Of a DNA stretch of 64,000 nucleotides, positions 46,573 through 60,000 are shown one piece after another. Made by a program: the position numbers and the translations under genes. Position 1 is the stretch's first letter. The number at the start of each line of letters is the position of its first letter. Source of the stretch: Escallonia rubra (Eukaryota > Streptophyta > Magnoliopsida > Escalloniales > Escalloniaceae); NCBI GenBank assembly GCA_033065855.1, contig JAVXUO010002581.1, positions 62,001-126,000 of the forward strand, read 5' to 3'. The notes under the pieces were generated by a model. The model ran no database searches. It was not told the origin of the DNA and saw only the letters and a program-made list of their open reading frames with translations.

Positions 46573-47944
46573 GGCCTACTCCATTTATTCATCCTTGCTT
46601 ATCAAAAGTCCTTGCTCAAGGGCCACATGAAACACATTTCAAGTGATCCTTGTATATCGTGGTGCTCAGCGGACCTGTTGAGTCTACTTTTCTGAGATCT
46701 CCCTTCGGCATCTTCCTTTGTGTTTGTTGTGGGCAGGCAATGTAGATCCTGTTGAGGGATGAGTCTATCAAGCATGAGAATAAATGGAGGCAGATTTAGA
46801 TAGTGTTCCGAGGAATGTTCCTTGGTCACTCAGGTCCAGAGCAGATTTTATTTCGTCGAAATGGGGTTGCGAGGGGGTTCAAATTGCAGTCTAAAACTGG
46901 TGGTGTGGTGGAACAATTAAGATTTTCTGCTGTTTTGGGGTCTATATGACTCATGTGAAGTAGTACAGGCTTTATACTGTCCCAATCGTTTAATATGAAA
47001 TGTCTCTTTTTCTGTAATTTTACCTTTTCATGTGTAACTTGTCACTTGGATATGAGTCAAGAGTGCTTGTTTTGCGTATTGAAGTGTCCTTAAAGGATTC
47101 GAAAACTGTCTTTTTTATTTTCCGAGCTTGACTGGATCTGGGCACCGTGATGAAGTGACTTTTCAGTTAGATTGGACTAGCTCATCATGATGAGTGGATA
47201 GTATTTTTTTTTTTTTTTTTGGTTTGAACGTTAAGAACGCTATCAGGCCAATTTTACCGTCTATTAAGACTAAATTCACTTCATAGGTAATTGAGCGCAC
47301 CGTTACATCGGTTTACGGCTAAATATGCTTGTATGTTGCCAAAACACGACGTATCTCACTCGTAGACATGAGTTTGAACATAATAACAATTCTCGAAACT
47401 GCAAGGGAGGGGGAGACCCATTAGCCTTTCTTCAAAAATAGTGTTCCCGCCAAAAAACAAGTTGGCGCTTCCGCTTCATAGAAAACAGGGGTTTCATGTT
47501 ACTTCACCCAGTATACCCCCGACCTTTCACTATCAACACAAATCAGAGTAATGATCAATTTCGCAGCCCTAATAGTCTTCAAGCTTAGGCCCCAATCGAC
47601 TCCCTATACTGATCCTACTCGCTCATTCGCCTCGAATAACTTCCGCCCCTTCTTTATCTTCCCCAGGTATGAGTTCTCGCTTGATTTATCAATTTTTTCA
47701 ATACAATTTCTAGACTTTGGTTCCATGTGTTGCTTCTTTTAGCTTCTAAAGTTAAGTTTATGGAGCACTATATATCCATAAAGATGTTGCACCCTTTTAC
47801 ATTACACTGATAGACTCTCTGCAATTAAGTTGACAATTTCAATTAATCATGCTGTCTTCACCTCTTATTAAGAAGGCCTTAAGCCCAGGTTTATGTTCTG
47901 AGCAAAATTGACGGTGTTTGTGAGGTCCGATTGTTAATTTACTA
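46573..47944 (+). other. SLH 3' end, spacer, and a possible leader exon
   Basis: After the SLH stop there is about 450 bp of 3' UTR-like sequence. At 47551-47667 an open frame starting MINFAALIVFKLRP ends at CCCCAG followed by GTATGAG, a good donor site. It could be the first exon of an unrecognised gene, or a transcribed 5' leader exon of CHUP1 with its small ORF. I could not find the exon it joins. Confidence 0.3.
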
Positions 47945-48173
47945 CTCCGTGCTTTTCATCGAATTTTTCCATTTTGCAAATTCCGAAGATAAGGTTTGGT
48001 ACCGTGTAAACATTGAGTTGAACTCAAATACCAATCACAGATCAAGTAAGTACCGTTTTGCAAGTCAAGTTAAAGGGTGAAAACAATGAGCAGAATCAAC
48101 ATTTACATGTAACGGACATATCATAAGAATGCACTGAAAGTCAAATGCGAAAACTTTAATGTATCGGATGGAG
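47945..48173 (+). mobile_element. 229-bp mariner-type MITE family, copy B
   Basis: Flanked by TA (47943-47944 and 48174-48175). The left end is CTCCGTGCTTTTCATCG and the right end in reverse complement is CTCCATCCGATACATT. The interior core GAGTTGAACTC and GTACCGTTTTGCAAGTCAAG matches copies A and D. Confidence 0.8.
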
Positions 48174-48296
48174 TAATATTTATATATAACACTCTGTGTT
48201 GAGATTCATGGTTTAAAGATACTTCTTCTGTTCCATTGAATTTTCTCCACCATTTAGGTTACTATTGGTTGATATCAATTCAGGGTTTATGAGATA

Positions 48297-48527
48297 CTCC
48301 ATCCGTTGAAATTCATTCGAGATACTTGAGCTGACTTTTTGCAAATTACTGTGATATCTGTAGTACATGTAAACATTGGTTCTATGCATTTTTCATCCCT
48401 AAGCTTGACTTGTCAAAAGATACTTATTTTTTCTGTGATTGCTATTTTAGTTTGGCAAGTGTTTACATCTGCCACAATCTATCGTAGTGCACATAGGTAA
48501 AACGGAAAATCTAGTGAACGTGGGGAG
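48297..48527 (-). mobile_element. 229-bp mariner-type MITE family, copy C, inverted
   Basis: 231 bp flanked by TA. Reverse-complemented, it reads AAGTATCTTTTGACAAGTCAAG and AATCACAG, in the same order as copy B. Copies B and C therefore face each other across 123 bp and could pair as a long hairpin if transcribed. Confidence 0.75.
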
Positions 48528-50569
48528 TATAAGTTTGCTGAACTTGCTGGGGTTCTATATTAGAGCATTAATTGGTGAACTATGCATGTCTGGCAATTGC
48601 GAGGCATGCTTTTTTTGCTAGTGATGAATACAGGGGACACTTGGTTCATATGTTGTATTGATTAGAAAAGTAGTATTGCTAGCTGCTTTTGTTACTCTGT
48701 TAGAAAATGAAATCTGCACTCCAAAGTAAGCTAAGCTCTGTGAAAATACTCTTTCACTTCCCTTTTAGCCAGTAACATCGTTAAGGCCGAAAGTGGTGGT
48801 AGAACAACAAAGCCTCCAAAATTTTTATGGAATCACTGATAATATGTACAGACATTGTACTTCTCTTGAAACGTTTTTCTTTTCTTCCAACTCTAGTTTA
48901 CCCCACCCCAACAAATTACTCAAAAAGAAAAGTCCCTGGATTAAAACTATACTTAAACTTTGACCTGTAACCAAAAAAGCTGAGATAGCGTTACAAATTT
49001 ACGATTGAGGGAAATGCTTAAATAAAAATCACATCATCTGGGGGGTCAAACTTTAAGAAATAAATTGGAAAGTTTAACACATTTGATAAAGAATTTTTAA
49101 GCAATAGGTTGTGGTGTATCTTCATCATAAAAGTTTATTATACAATCAACAAATATCACAATTTAAGTTTAGGGTAATAATAAATTAGCTAAAATCTGCA
49201 GTATTATTGTGAACCCAGTTTCATGTATATTCAATAAATTTTGGATAAGTTTATCACTGTTGAGGACAATCTTTTTTGTACTCACCCAGAACCACTTGTC
49301 TTGGGGATAATACTTTGGCTGCTATGGAGGCAGTGGTCCCGTAGAATATATGACCCAGACAAGGAGTTTTTCCTCCTGTAATGTATGCTATTATTTTCAT
49401 TTTCATCTATTTGACAGGTTACACCAACAGATTCCTAGGCTAAAAGGACCCCACCTTTCACCAATCTTGACCTTTCATCATTGTTCACCACCCAAATGGG
49501 TTCATACAAGGAGGAACCATTATGTTGGAAACACATCCAGTTCCACCTAGAAACCTCTTAAACTTTGGGAACAACTAAGACCATAGAAAAGCCAAAAAGT
49601 GAACATACAGGGAAAGGGGGTCAAATCCACTTTATACCACCCAAAAGTTGAGTATACTCCTTTTGCTCTTGCCTAACATCTTCCATATGCTTTAATCCAT
49701 TAAGCAATGCCAAGAATCAAATCAGTTATAACTTTCTTCAGCAGACCATCTACTTTTATCGTCTGGATTTTGTGGCCAGCCAAAGAGAAAGCATGCCATT
49801 TTTCTTCCTCTGAAATGGGCCCAGCTTCTGCAGTGGGTCCTTACTCTTTTTACCACAAGATTCACAATATTGATGATCTAGACTAAAAGGAAAAAAGATC
49901 ATACGTTCGATGTACAATATATACACAGCCACAGATTCTTCTGAAAACCAGAAGAACTCTAGATTGGTCAGGCAATTAGCTTTGATGGGTTGGTCTATTT
50001 AACATGGCAATTATGGCCATGTTAGCTAAATAAGAGCCAGACAGTATGTTTATTCAATTGTTGTATGGCATTAAAGACAAAACATATATCTCAACCGCTT
50101 TTCACTCCAAGCTGACTGCCAGAGCAACATAATCCTTGCACAAGAAGGCTGGAAACTTTGGTTGTTCAAATTTACAGTTATATAGTCCTTTTCAGTCTGT
50201 ATATTGATAATTTAACTGCACATTCTTTTGAAGAAGTTAACAAGTTAGACCCATCCATATATAGAGTTTCAATCCTTCTGGCGGAAAACTGTCCACTAGA
50301 TATTGGTGGTTGCTGTAGCTCTTAGCATGGAATTCCATTTATCAGAAACTCTTACTTTGTGTGTACAAACAAGTTTTTCCTGTGAAGGGTCCATATACCT
50401 GATAAGAAGATAATGCTGATGACGTTTGGTTTTATTATCAGATTTACACAAAGTACAAAGTTTGAAGTTCCCTAACCTTGTTTTATTTAGGACTCCACTT
50501 GGATTATCTTCATAGACCCATCGAGCAATTACAGAATCTGGTTGCTGTTGTTACATTTGTAGTGTCCAT
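48528..50569. other. Upstream region of CHUP1
   Basis: No coding gene is seen. The sequence is AT-rich. A pyrimidine-rich stretch ending TTTTATTTAG at about 50490 looks like a splice acceptor just before the CHUP1 leader exon, suggesting a 5' UTR intron. Confidence 0.4.
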
Positions 50570-50692
50570 ATGGTTTGGATGCCGAAGTATGGGGTTAAGG
50601 TGAAATGGTTGGAAGGCAATTTGACGACTGGGTTGTCTCAGTAGATGAGTGGAAGAAAGGCTAGAATTTTCGTAAACACAACACCTACATGA
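50570..50692 (+). promoter_or_regulatory. Three-frame uORF cluster in the CHUP1 leader
   Basis: Three small ORFs lie in the 120 bp before CHUP1. The first (50570-50644) encodes 24 aa starting MVWMPKYG. The second (50605-50664) encodes 19 aa, MVGRQFDDWVVSVDEWKKG. The third (50645-50692) encodes 15 aa, MSGRKARIFVNTTPT. The stop of the third, at 50690-50692, overlaps the CHUP1 ATG at 50689-50691 (ACATGATA). Ribosomes scanning from the cap would meet all three first, so translation of CHUP1 is probably damped or depends on re-initiation. Whether the peptides are conserved cannot be told from one genome. Confidence 0.6.
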
Positions 50693-53600
50693 TACCCAGG
50701 TTGGGTTTGCTCGTTGCTGCTTCAATTGCAGCCTATGCAGTTAAGCAAATAAACTTGAAAAATTCAAAATCAGCGGCTCCTCAAGTCAAGCCATCAGGTA
50801 ATTTGAGAGTTTTATGAATAGCTATAATTCTTGGTTTCCTCTCATTTAAGTTTTGTGCATTTTGTTAGACTCTTCAGACTTTGGAACTCTGCTTAGAAAG
50901 GGTGTCAATGGCTATCCTTTTTATTAATCAAGAGCACAACGCGGTCTTGTCTTTTTCTTGTGTTAAACTTTCATACTTATCTTGTTTTGGTGAAACTGGA
51001 ACTCAGAAAATGGCGAGGCCTTCGAGCAACCTCGGATTGAAGAAGAAGATAGAGAGCAGTTTTCATATTTGGAGGAAAGCCTCAAAGAGGTGGATGTAAG
51101 TATTAGAGCAAAAACTTGGTTTTGATTAAACCTCAAGATCGTTACTCTTACTCCTTCGCAACTGCACATTTGAATTATGAATCTTGAATTGCTTTTCTCC
51201 TTTGCTACTTTGCTTGATAAGATTACTTTATGTATACTTCCTACGGAAAATTGCTGAGGTTCTACATATATTGCAGGGTGAAGAGGAGGAGGAGAAGGAA
51301 GAGGTTAAACTAATCAATGGTTTGATTAATGCGGCTTTGAGCAATCCGTCTGATATCGAAGATGAGATTTTGCCTGAGTTTGAAAGTCTTTTATCAGGGG
51401 AGATTGATTTCCCAGTAGCCAGTGACAAATATGATACAGAAACGACATTCCAGGCAGAGAAGGATAAAGTGTATGAAACTGAGATGGCCAACAATGCAAG
51501 CGAGCTGGAAAGATTGCGCAACCTGGTTAAAGAGTTGGAGGAGAGGGAAGTGAAACTTGAAGGCGAATTGCTCGAGTATTATGGTTTGAAGGAGCAGGAA
51601 TCAGACATTACTGAGTTACAAAGGCAGCTCAAGATTAAGACGGTGGAGATTGACATGCTGAACATTACCATTAATTCCCTACAGGCTGAGCGGAAAAAGC
51701 TTCAAGATGAAGTCTCTCAGGGAGCATCTGCAAAGAAAGACTTGGAGGTTGCTAGGAACAAAATTAAAGAGCTTCAAAGGCAGATTCAGCTTGAGGCTAG
51801 CCAGACAAAAGGCCAGCTATTGTTGCTAAAGCAGCAAGTTAGTGGTCTTCAGACCAAGGAAGAGGAAGCCTTTAAGAAAGACACTGAAGTTGAGAAGATG
51901 GTTAAAGCTCTAAAGGAGTTAGAGGTGGAGGTTGTGGAGCTTAAGAGGAAGAATAAAGAGCTTCAGTATGAAAAGAGGGACCTGATTGTCAAACTGAATG
52001 CTGCTGAAGCCAAAGTAACCGCCCTCTCAAATATGACAGAGGTAAAAAATCAGGGGGTTGCTTGCATATGATGTGCTCTTATTGCTTGTTTAAGTCAAAT
52101 ATTACGTTAATTGTGCAACCGTAGAAGATCGTGCTCTCCTATCCCATTGTGCTGAGGAATTCAGCATCAATTTATCATCTGAAGCTAGACCTCTCCTGTC
52201 CAACTTTAAAGACTTTGATGTGGATTTTCTTGCTCACATAGGCTTCCTAACGATCAGTGATAAAACTTAATAGTTAATTGAGCACTAGTGGTCATCAGAA
52301 TGCCTTACCATCCTATGCATACTCAACAGGTAATCTTTTTATTTCCCAGGGAACAGGATTAGCCGGTTGTCTTATTGATTTCATAGAACATGAAGTACAT
52401 AAAAAGGGACTTGAAATCCTTACCCTGTATGAAAATTACCCTCTAGGATGCCCAAAAACAAAAAGGCCAAGGTTATTGGCTTTAACTGCGGTTTTAAAAT
52501 ACTGAGGCAAGTCTAAACCACTAAAGTAAAGACTAAAGTCCTTATGCTCATCACTGTAAGTAGCCAAAGCGTTCGTTTCTTTGAAGATATGGTTGCAAGA
52601 AAGTTCAGGCCTAGGAATCTCTCTATTGTGTATCTCAGATTCTTGGGAGCACGATAACCTTTATGAGCACTAATCAGTTACGAAGAGTCACTTTCAACCT
52701 CACTAATTTGTAAATTATAATGTTTCCATAGACATAAACCTTGTAAGAAGGCGTACACTTCCAGCATAATTTTCGGAGTGAGCACCATAGAAAGAAGAAG
52801 AAAAAGCAAGACAAACGGTCCCTGAAGCGTAAAGAATCCCACTCCTCCAGCACCACAAGCACATTCTCTGACTGATCCCAACGTCCTCTTTGATATTTGG
52901 ATAGATTATCGGAACTGGGAGTGCACCAAGTATAACATGGTCAAGTGCATACTTGCGGCACGATTAGGCTTGATAAAAAATGTAAGTTCTCTGCACCATG
53001 TCAGGACTTTAGAAATGACCATGTGCACATTTAGGGAACTTCTATCAAACCTAATGTCATTCCTAGCAATCATATCTCCCAGAGAACTTGGTCAAACATA
53101 CTCAATCAGTAATCTTCAAGATAATTAGCATATAAATTCTCCAACTCCTTATCTTCTAAACAGTGATCTGGATAGAATATACAAAGGTGAGGATTCAATT
53201 CTCTTGCTAACAAACTAAAGAAGTATCTGACACAGAAGCAAAAGCCGCTGTAGCGAAGTGGCGCTGTGCTAGGCCTACTGGCAAGGATTCAGTTTTCCTT
53301 GCCACCAAGTGAAGTAATCATGGAAAACGAAGAATATTGCGAGAGTAAAGGTTAAATTGTTGCCTCTAAATAGAATCATCAGTTTGCATGAGCTCGCTGG
53401 AAAGCAAAACTTTGTTCTATTATATTTACTTCAGTCAGTCACTTTTCCATATCAACCACGATTGCAATTTCTTCAGCTGTTCATGTAAGATTTTCATGCT
53501 GCTGCAGAATGAAATGGTTGCTAAGGTGAGAGAGGAGGCCAATGATTTGAGGCACACTAATGAGGACCTTTTGAAGCAAGTAGAGGGACTTCAGATGAAC

Positions 53601-56483
53601 AGGTTCAGTGAGGTTGAAGAGCTAGTGTACCTTCGTTGGGTCAACGCATGCTTGAGGTTTGAGCTCCGCAACTACCAGACACCTTCAGGGACAGTGTCAG
53701 CTCGTGATCTCAGCAAGAGTTTGAGCCCTAGATCTCAAGAAAAGGCAAAGAGATTAATGTTAGAATATGCAGGATCAGAACGTGGTCAAGGGGACACAGA
53801 TCTTGAGAGCAACTTTTCTCACCCGTCATCCCCTGGAAGTGAGGATTTTGATACTGTTTCTATTGACAGTTCTACGAGTAGATATAGTAGTATGAGTAAA
53901 AAGCCTAGCTTAATCCAAAAGCTGAAGAAATGGGGAAAAAGCAAAGATGATTCAAGTGCTCTTTTATCGCCTTCAAGATCCTTTGGAGCAATGTCTCCAA
54001 GTAGGACTAGCGTGAGCCAAAGACCAAGGGGTCCTTTGGAAGCCTTGATGATGAGGAATGCGGGTGAGAGTGTAGCCATCACTACATTTGGGACATCGGA
54101 ACAGGATGGTCTTAATTCTCCTGAAACTCCAAATCTCCCCCAGATTAGAACACAGAATTCTTCTGCTGACTCATTGAATAATGTAACAGCATCATTCCAG
54201 TTGATGTCTAAATCAGTTGAAGGAGTTCTCGATGAGAAGTATCCTGCATATAAAGACCGACATAAGCTGGCCGTAGAGAGAGAGAAGCAAATTAAGGAAA
54301 AAGCTGATCACGCCAGAGCGGTTAGGTATGGTGATTCTTCTAGTTTCAAGCCACAGAGAGAGAAATCGATAGCTTTGCCCCCAAAACTTGCTCAAGTTAA
54401 GGAGAAGGTAGTTGTCTCTGCTGATTTAACTGACCAATCAAATGACAGCCCAACGGTTGATTCTCAGACTGTAAGCAAGATGAAATTCGCGCACATTGAG
54501 AAAAGACCTCCTCGGGTCCCTCGACCTCCTCCCAAAGCAACTGGAGCCGCTTCTGCTGGTACTGATGTTAATCCTTCAAGCAGGGCACCAGGTGCTCCAC
54601 CCCCGCCACCTCCTCCGCCTGGTGCTCCACCACCACCACCCCCACCTGGTGGACCACCTCGCCCACCTCCTCCACCCGGAAGCCTGTCAAGAGCTGCAGG
54701 AAGTGGTGATAAGGTTCACCGGGCTCCTGAACTCGTTGAATTCTACCAGACCCTGATGAAGCGTGAGTCAAAGAAAGACACACAATCTTTGACGTCTTCA
54801 GCATCTAATACAGCAGATGCAAGGAGCAACATGATTGGGGAGATAGAAAACAGATCATCATTCCTCTTGGCTGTATGTACAAGTTTATCCATTTTTTTAC
54901 AGACAACAAAATCTTAGGCAAAGAGCATACCTTCCCAGATTGATTTTATATGGTTTGAATTCAGGTAAAAGCTGATGTTGAAACTCAAGGTGATTTTGTC
55001 CAGTCATTGGCAACTGAAGTTAGAGCAGCCACCTTTGCCAACATAGAAGATTTGGTTGTATTCGTGAACTGGCTTGATGAGGAACTTTCCTTCTTGGTAT
55101 GCCTTTAACAACGGTTATGCAGTATCTTGTATAAAAACGTACCTAATACTAAACGTTTGAGGAAGTATGACATTACATACATCTGCCATGGCCTTCATGG
55201 CAATTCAATTAGTGGCTAATCTTGCTCGGCATCGCCCTCTAGGAGGAAATAATTGAGCTCTTGATTATTTTTACTCAGCCATATTGAGCACTGTAGGAGA
55301 TTGCGAGTAAAATCACAATTAGAAAATAACCTTATTAGCCTTCAGTGGATGCTCTAAATAGTTTTGACTTGTCTATAAACCATGTTTATTATTTTCACGT
55401 CTGGCTAGGTTGATGAGCGAGCAGTACTCAAGCACTTTGATTGGCCAGAAGGGAAAGCAGATGCTTTAAGAGAGGCAGCCTTTGAATATCAGGACCTGAT
55501 GAAGCTGGAGAAACAAGTGTCCACTTTTGTTGATGATCCTAATCTTCCTTGTGAGCCTGCTTTGAAGAAAATGTACAAGTTGCTTGAGAAGTATGCTGTC
55601 ATCTCAAGCTCGTACTATTTACTCTCATTTTATCAGTTCAACAGGCCTTTGATACTACCCTAAGTTTTTTGCATGATGACCACAAGTTATCCATCTCGTT
55701 TATTCAATATTGGGAGCTGCAATTAATACGTTAAACATTTGTATTTTCCAGAGTGGAACAAAGTGTTTATGCACTGTTGCGTACACGCGACATGGCTGTT
55801 TCACGATATAAGGAATTTGGCATTCCCATTAACTGGTTGCAAGACGCAGGAGTCGTTGGCAAGGTATGCTTCAGAACCGGGGGAAAGAACTTGATTAATG
55901 TTTATGGCAATGAAGGGCTATCTCTATTTATTAGCATCATTAGATACCATCTTGTGCAATGCATAGCGGATTTTTTAGGCCAAGAAGGGGAACGTACATA
56001 TAAATAATTGGAGTTTCAGTGCTTAAAATGATCAATTGACGTTTACCCCTTTGCAGATCAAGCTCTCATCTGTGCAATTAGCACGTAAATACATGAAGCG
56101 TGTCGCATCAGAACTTGATGCTTTGGACGGACCAGAAAAAGAACCGAACAGAGAATTCTTGGTTCTCCAAGGAGTGCGCTTTGCTTTCCGCGTTCATCAG
56201 GTATATCGCACCCATCTGCTCATGGTTGTTCTAAACTTGACTACCGTTCAACCAGCATGCTATTTTACATACATATTTCTTCTAAGTAAGACTTTTCAGC
56301 TAGGATGTGAAACTGAAAGCAATGCTCCTCAGCAGTTGTGACCATTACTGAGCCACTTTTTTCTCCCTTCTGTTTTCCTGTTTCCAGTTTGCAGGAGGGT
56401 TTGACGCAGAGAGTATGAAGGCATTTGAGGAACTAAGAAGCCGTATTTCACAAACGGGTGAAAGCAATAAGCAGGAAGCATGA
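50689..56483 (+). CDS. CHUP1: CHUP1, chloroplast unusual positioning 1
   Basis: Nine exons: 50689-50797, 51007-51095, 51277-52041, 53508-54872, 54965-55096, 55409-55590, 55752-55863, 56057-56200 and 56388-56483. They join in frame to 997 aa; Arabidopsis CHUP1 is 1004. The N-terminus (MIPRLGLLVAASIAAYAVKQ) is the hydrophobic outer-envelope anchor. An acidic stretch follows, then a long coiled coil (about 105-320, with SELERLRNLVKELEEREVKL). Exon 4 has the VEELVYLRWVNACLR block and a proline-rich profilin-binding motif (about 683-715). The conserved C-terminal half is in exons 5-9. CHUP1 sits on chloroplasts and drives their actin-based photorelocation. Exon 1 is short, and its start follows from the anchor sequence and the phase of exon 2. 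Confidence 0.96.
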
Positions 56484-57027
56484 GGGTTGTGTATTTTTTT
56501 TCCCCCACCCTCTATTGTTTCTATATAAATCTAAGTTGTATATCTTCATCATCTTCTTCTCTGTGTCAGGGGTGGGACGCATTTACTTGTATGAAACCTT
56601 GTACAATCACAAGTTATATTCAAGGGAAAAAAGAGAAAAGAAAAAGGAAAGGTCAAATAGGGAGTGCATACAGGGTTGTAATCCAAAGGAGATTTAAAGT
56701 AATTTACATTTTACAAAATTATACGTGTTCAGAAACGAGAACTGATGATTGGCAAGTTATTATCGAGAGTGTTTTTGGATGAGCTGAGATGTTTGCAAAT
56801 TGTAACTTTTGCTTTGCTTACTGTAACTTGACCAACAACTTGCATTGAATCAAAGAAGCCATGCTTCTAAAAAGAACCCCAGTTTATACTAAATCAAAGA
56901 AGCCATGCGTCTCACACATCAAAAATGTTTTACAACTCACAGGTCTTCTAAATGAGCCAGTTTCATGCTTGTATACAATGTTACATCATATGGTTCTTGA
57001 ATTGTGGCTTTTCCAGTCTCTGTTTCT
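56484..57027. other. Shared 3' region of convergent CHUP1 and GET3-like genes
   Basis: The two stop codons are 545 bp apart on opposite strands, so the transcripts probably end close together or overlap. No other gene is seen. Confidence 0.6.
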
Positions 57028-60000
57028 TTATCTCATGGTGATTACAAGGCTCCTGTCTACAAACTTGGCACCTCCAACCTTTCCTTGTATTTGAGAAGGC
57101 AGATGAATTACACGCCTTTGATCCCCTGCTTCCACCAGTAACTCGGATCCTCCCCTGTACTGCAATTTCCAGATACCATGATGTCATTTTTGGGTCTCGA
57201 CGTACTATAGGTAAGCAAGACAGTAGAACCACAAGACCAACGTAAATAATGTTTTCAGCAGGTTGCACAACCAGTGATGTATCTTGTCTACTATATTACT
57301 TCCTGTGGCTATAGAGCCTAACTTTACAATTTCCTCCACGAAAATGTGAGGTTTTTAAACTTTTGGTTATCATGTGGAGAAAGAAGAAACGAAAGGGAAA
57401 GGAATAAAGTTCATCCGAGGCAGAATGAACAATCCTTGGCCCCAGAAAAGGATCCAAGTTCCAGTCTTTGCTGGCATGATGAAGAGCGAAAACCTAAAAC
57501 ATCCATAGCAATCATCTCATATCATGAGATGATCACGACGAGGTGAGACTAAGTTAACTAGAACAGAAGAAGCCAAAAGACAACCATAGGCAAGCTAGGA
57601 AGGGAGATGGAAGGATGTATGCATACCTGGAATAGCTTGATTTCTGACTTGTCAAAACCTGGCATGAGAAGGGTGACTGATTTATTAGCTGGGTTAAATT
57701 TAACTGAATTTGTAATGTCGCTTGTTTGAGCAGTGAGAAGATCTCGTGCATCTTTACTACGAACAGTCAGCATGATCTCATTCCACCCGAGTGCATTACC
57801 CATTGTAACATGCGGAACAGAAGCAAAAGGCAAGGGTGAAAAGTTGTTTTTAATTCTCTCAGCAGATTCAACACTAGAATTTGGCGATGCAGTACCGAAC
57901 GCACCAGAAACTTGTACACCAGCTTGAATTGCACAACCCCAGTAACGTAATGCAGAATTTAAAGATATCGTACTGTTTGGGTCCATAATTAGGTAGCAAC
58001 CAAGCCTCCATGGTTCTGCAAGGGCAGTAGATCCTCTCTGCACCACAGAGAGCCGTGCAGGAAATTAGGTTATATTGACAGTTTACATATGATAGTCATG
58101 ATACACGGAAACCACAAGTACCTCCAGCATTTGTTCCAAGTCATCCCATATTTCCGCACTCAATTTTCCATTAAGAAGGGACCTCCCGCTGCTTGAACCT
58201 ATGGCTTCATCTACCAGTCTCAACAGAGAGGGACTAGCCACCCTTCCCAGATCAGTCCTCTCAGCCAAGTTCCTCATATACTTCAAGTATAATCTGTGCA
58301 CAGACATGTAAGGGAATAAATATCACCATGGAGAGAGGAGGGGGGGGGGGGGGGGGGGTGAACTCCCCTACCTTGCTTTGCTGGTTGCACCTATCATTCG
58401 TATTGTTTCTTCACTGCTTGTACCATCGTATACAACTACGTCAAATTTCTCTTTTTGGTTGTTCCTAAGAGACACATTGCCAGAAAATCCTACAAGCCTC
58501 TCAAGAGCAAGGACTGAAAATATAGAATCCATCCCAGGAAGCACACCAAGCTCTTCTCCGACCACCTACTACATTATGAAAAAAGGTGAAAAAGAAGTCC
58601 ACATCTGGAATATAAAAGGAAATAAATTTTTTGAAAAGAAAGTTACATACCCACCCCTTCGAGAACTCCTCGAGTCATATTAAGACTGGCATCTGCTTGC
58701 TTCAGTCGATTGAGAGGTTCAAGAAGCATCTGATATAGTCGATGATAAGTAGTTGAGAATCAAAAGCCATACGAAGGGAAACCTCAATATAAACGAAGAA
58801 AAAAGATTGGGAAGCAAAACACACTTTTGTAGTTTCCAACCTAACAGCTGAAAGGTTGTCGCTGCACATGGTCGGAGATGTTCCAATCTTACAGTTCAGT
58901 AGATATTCGGCGGTAGGGTCTTGGGAATGTATCACTAAGCATGTTCTAAGCCCTATCAATGAATAATGCTGAGGATCAGAAACAACATAGTGGTTAGAAT
59001 ACATTTTCTCTTCTCGGGATTATTTCTGTCTACAAACTAAATGTTTAAAGCAGAAGAATCTGGCATAAGAAGCAGGACTTCCTATATTAAATTATTGTGC
59101 CTTTCATGTTAAAGTCATATAAAAGTCATCCTACTGAACGTGCCTTTCACAATCCAAATATCACACCCTAGGTACAAAATTTTATCACTGTAAGAGCTTT
59201 AATAGCTTGAATCACAATTCGAAATGGAGAATTTTTAAGATATAAACACGACAGATTAGTCAACTTGACTGTGTCCCTATGAATTCGATAATAAACCAAT
59301 TTTAGAAGAAAATAAGCACACACTGAATCAGCGAACTAGTTCAAGAATCAAACTGAATCAATTGTACATGATGTAACTGTGATAGGAAATAAACTTATAA
59401 AACCAAGAGGGTCAACAGAAAAAATCAAGCTTTTAGAATAGCTAAGCTCACAAAGACCGGATAGAAAACAAAGCAAATGCAGTCGACAAAGTCAATATTT
59501 GCTTGAATAGTTGTGCATGAACCGATTTCATTCGAGGGAAATTTAACCAAGAAAGATATGGAAAAACTAGAAAACTCGAAAAATAAAAGTCAAAGAAAAC
59601 TTGTCAAGGTTATCATATTTTCAAAGATACTAAGTAATCACTTTACAAAGAATATTCCATAAGAAGTCAAAGTTAGGTGATATGCAGTCCAGAAAGAACA
59701 AATTCCTGCACTGACCAACATTATTCGAAGTAAATTTTGACTAAGAACTAAAATAGTTCTGATAAAACGCAAAAACTAAAAAGTTAAGAGGACTAGATAA
59801 GGGTTTTAGAATGTCTAAGTTCATGTAAAACGGACGAGAAACAATTCATCTAAAGAAAATTGAACTGGGCTGATTTGCAGTGTCAAAAAACATTAGCACA
59901 GAACAGTTTCAAGCTATTTTTTGACATGAAGCAGCAAAAATTTGAAAAACATAGAAACAAGGAGTTGAAGAGGACACTACGAGATTTTTAGAAAGTGTAA

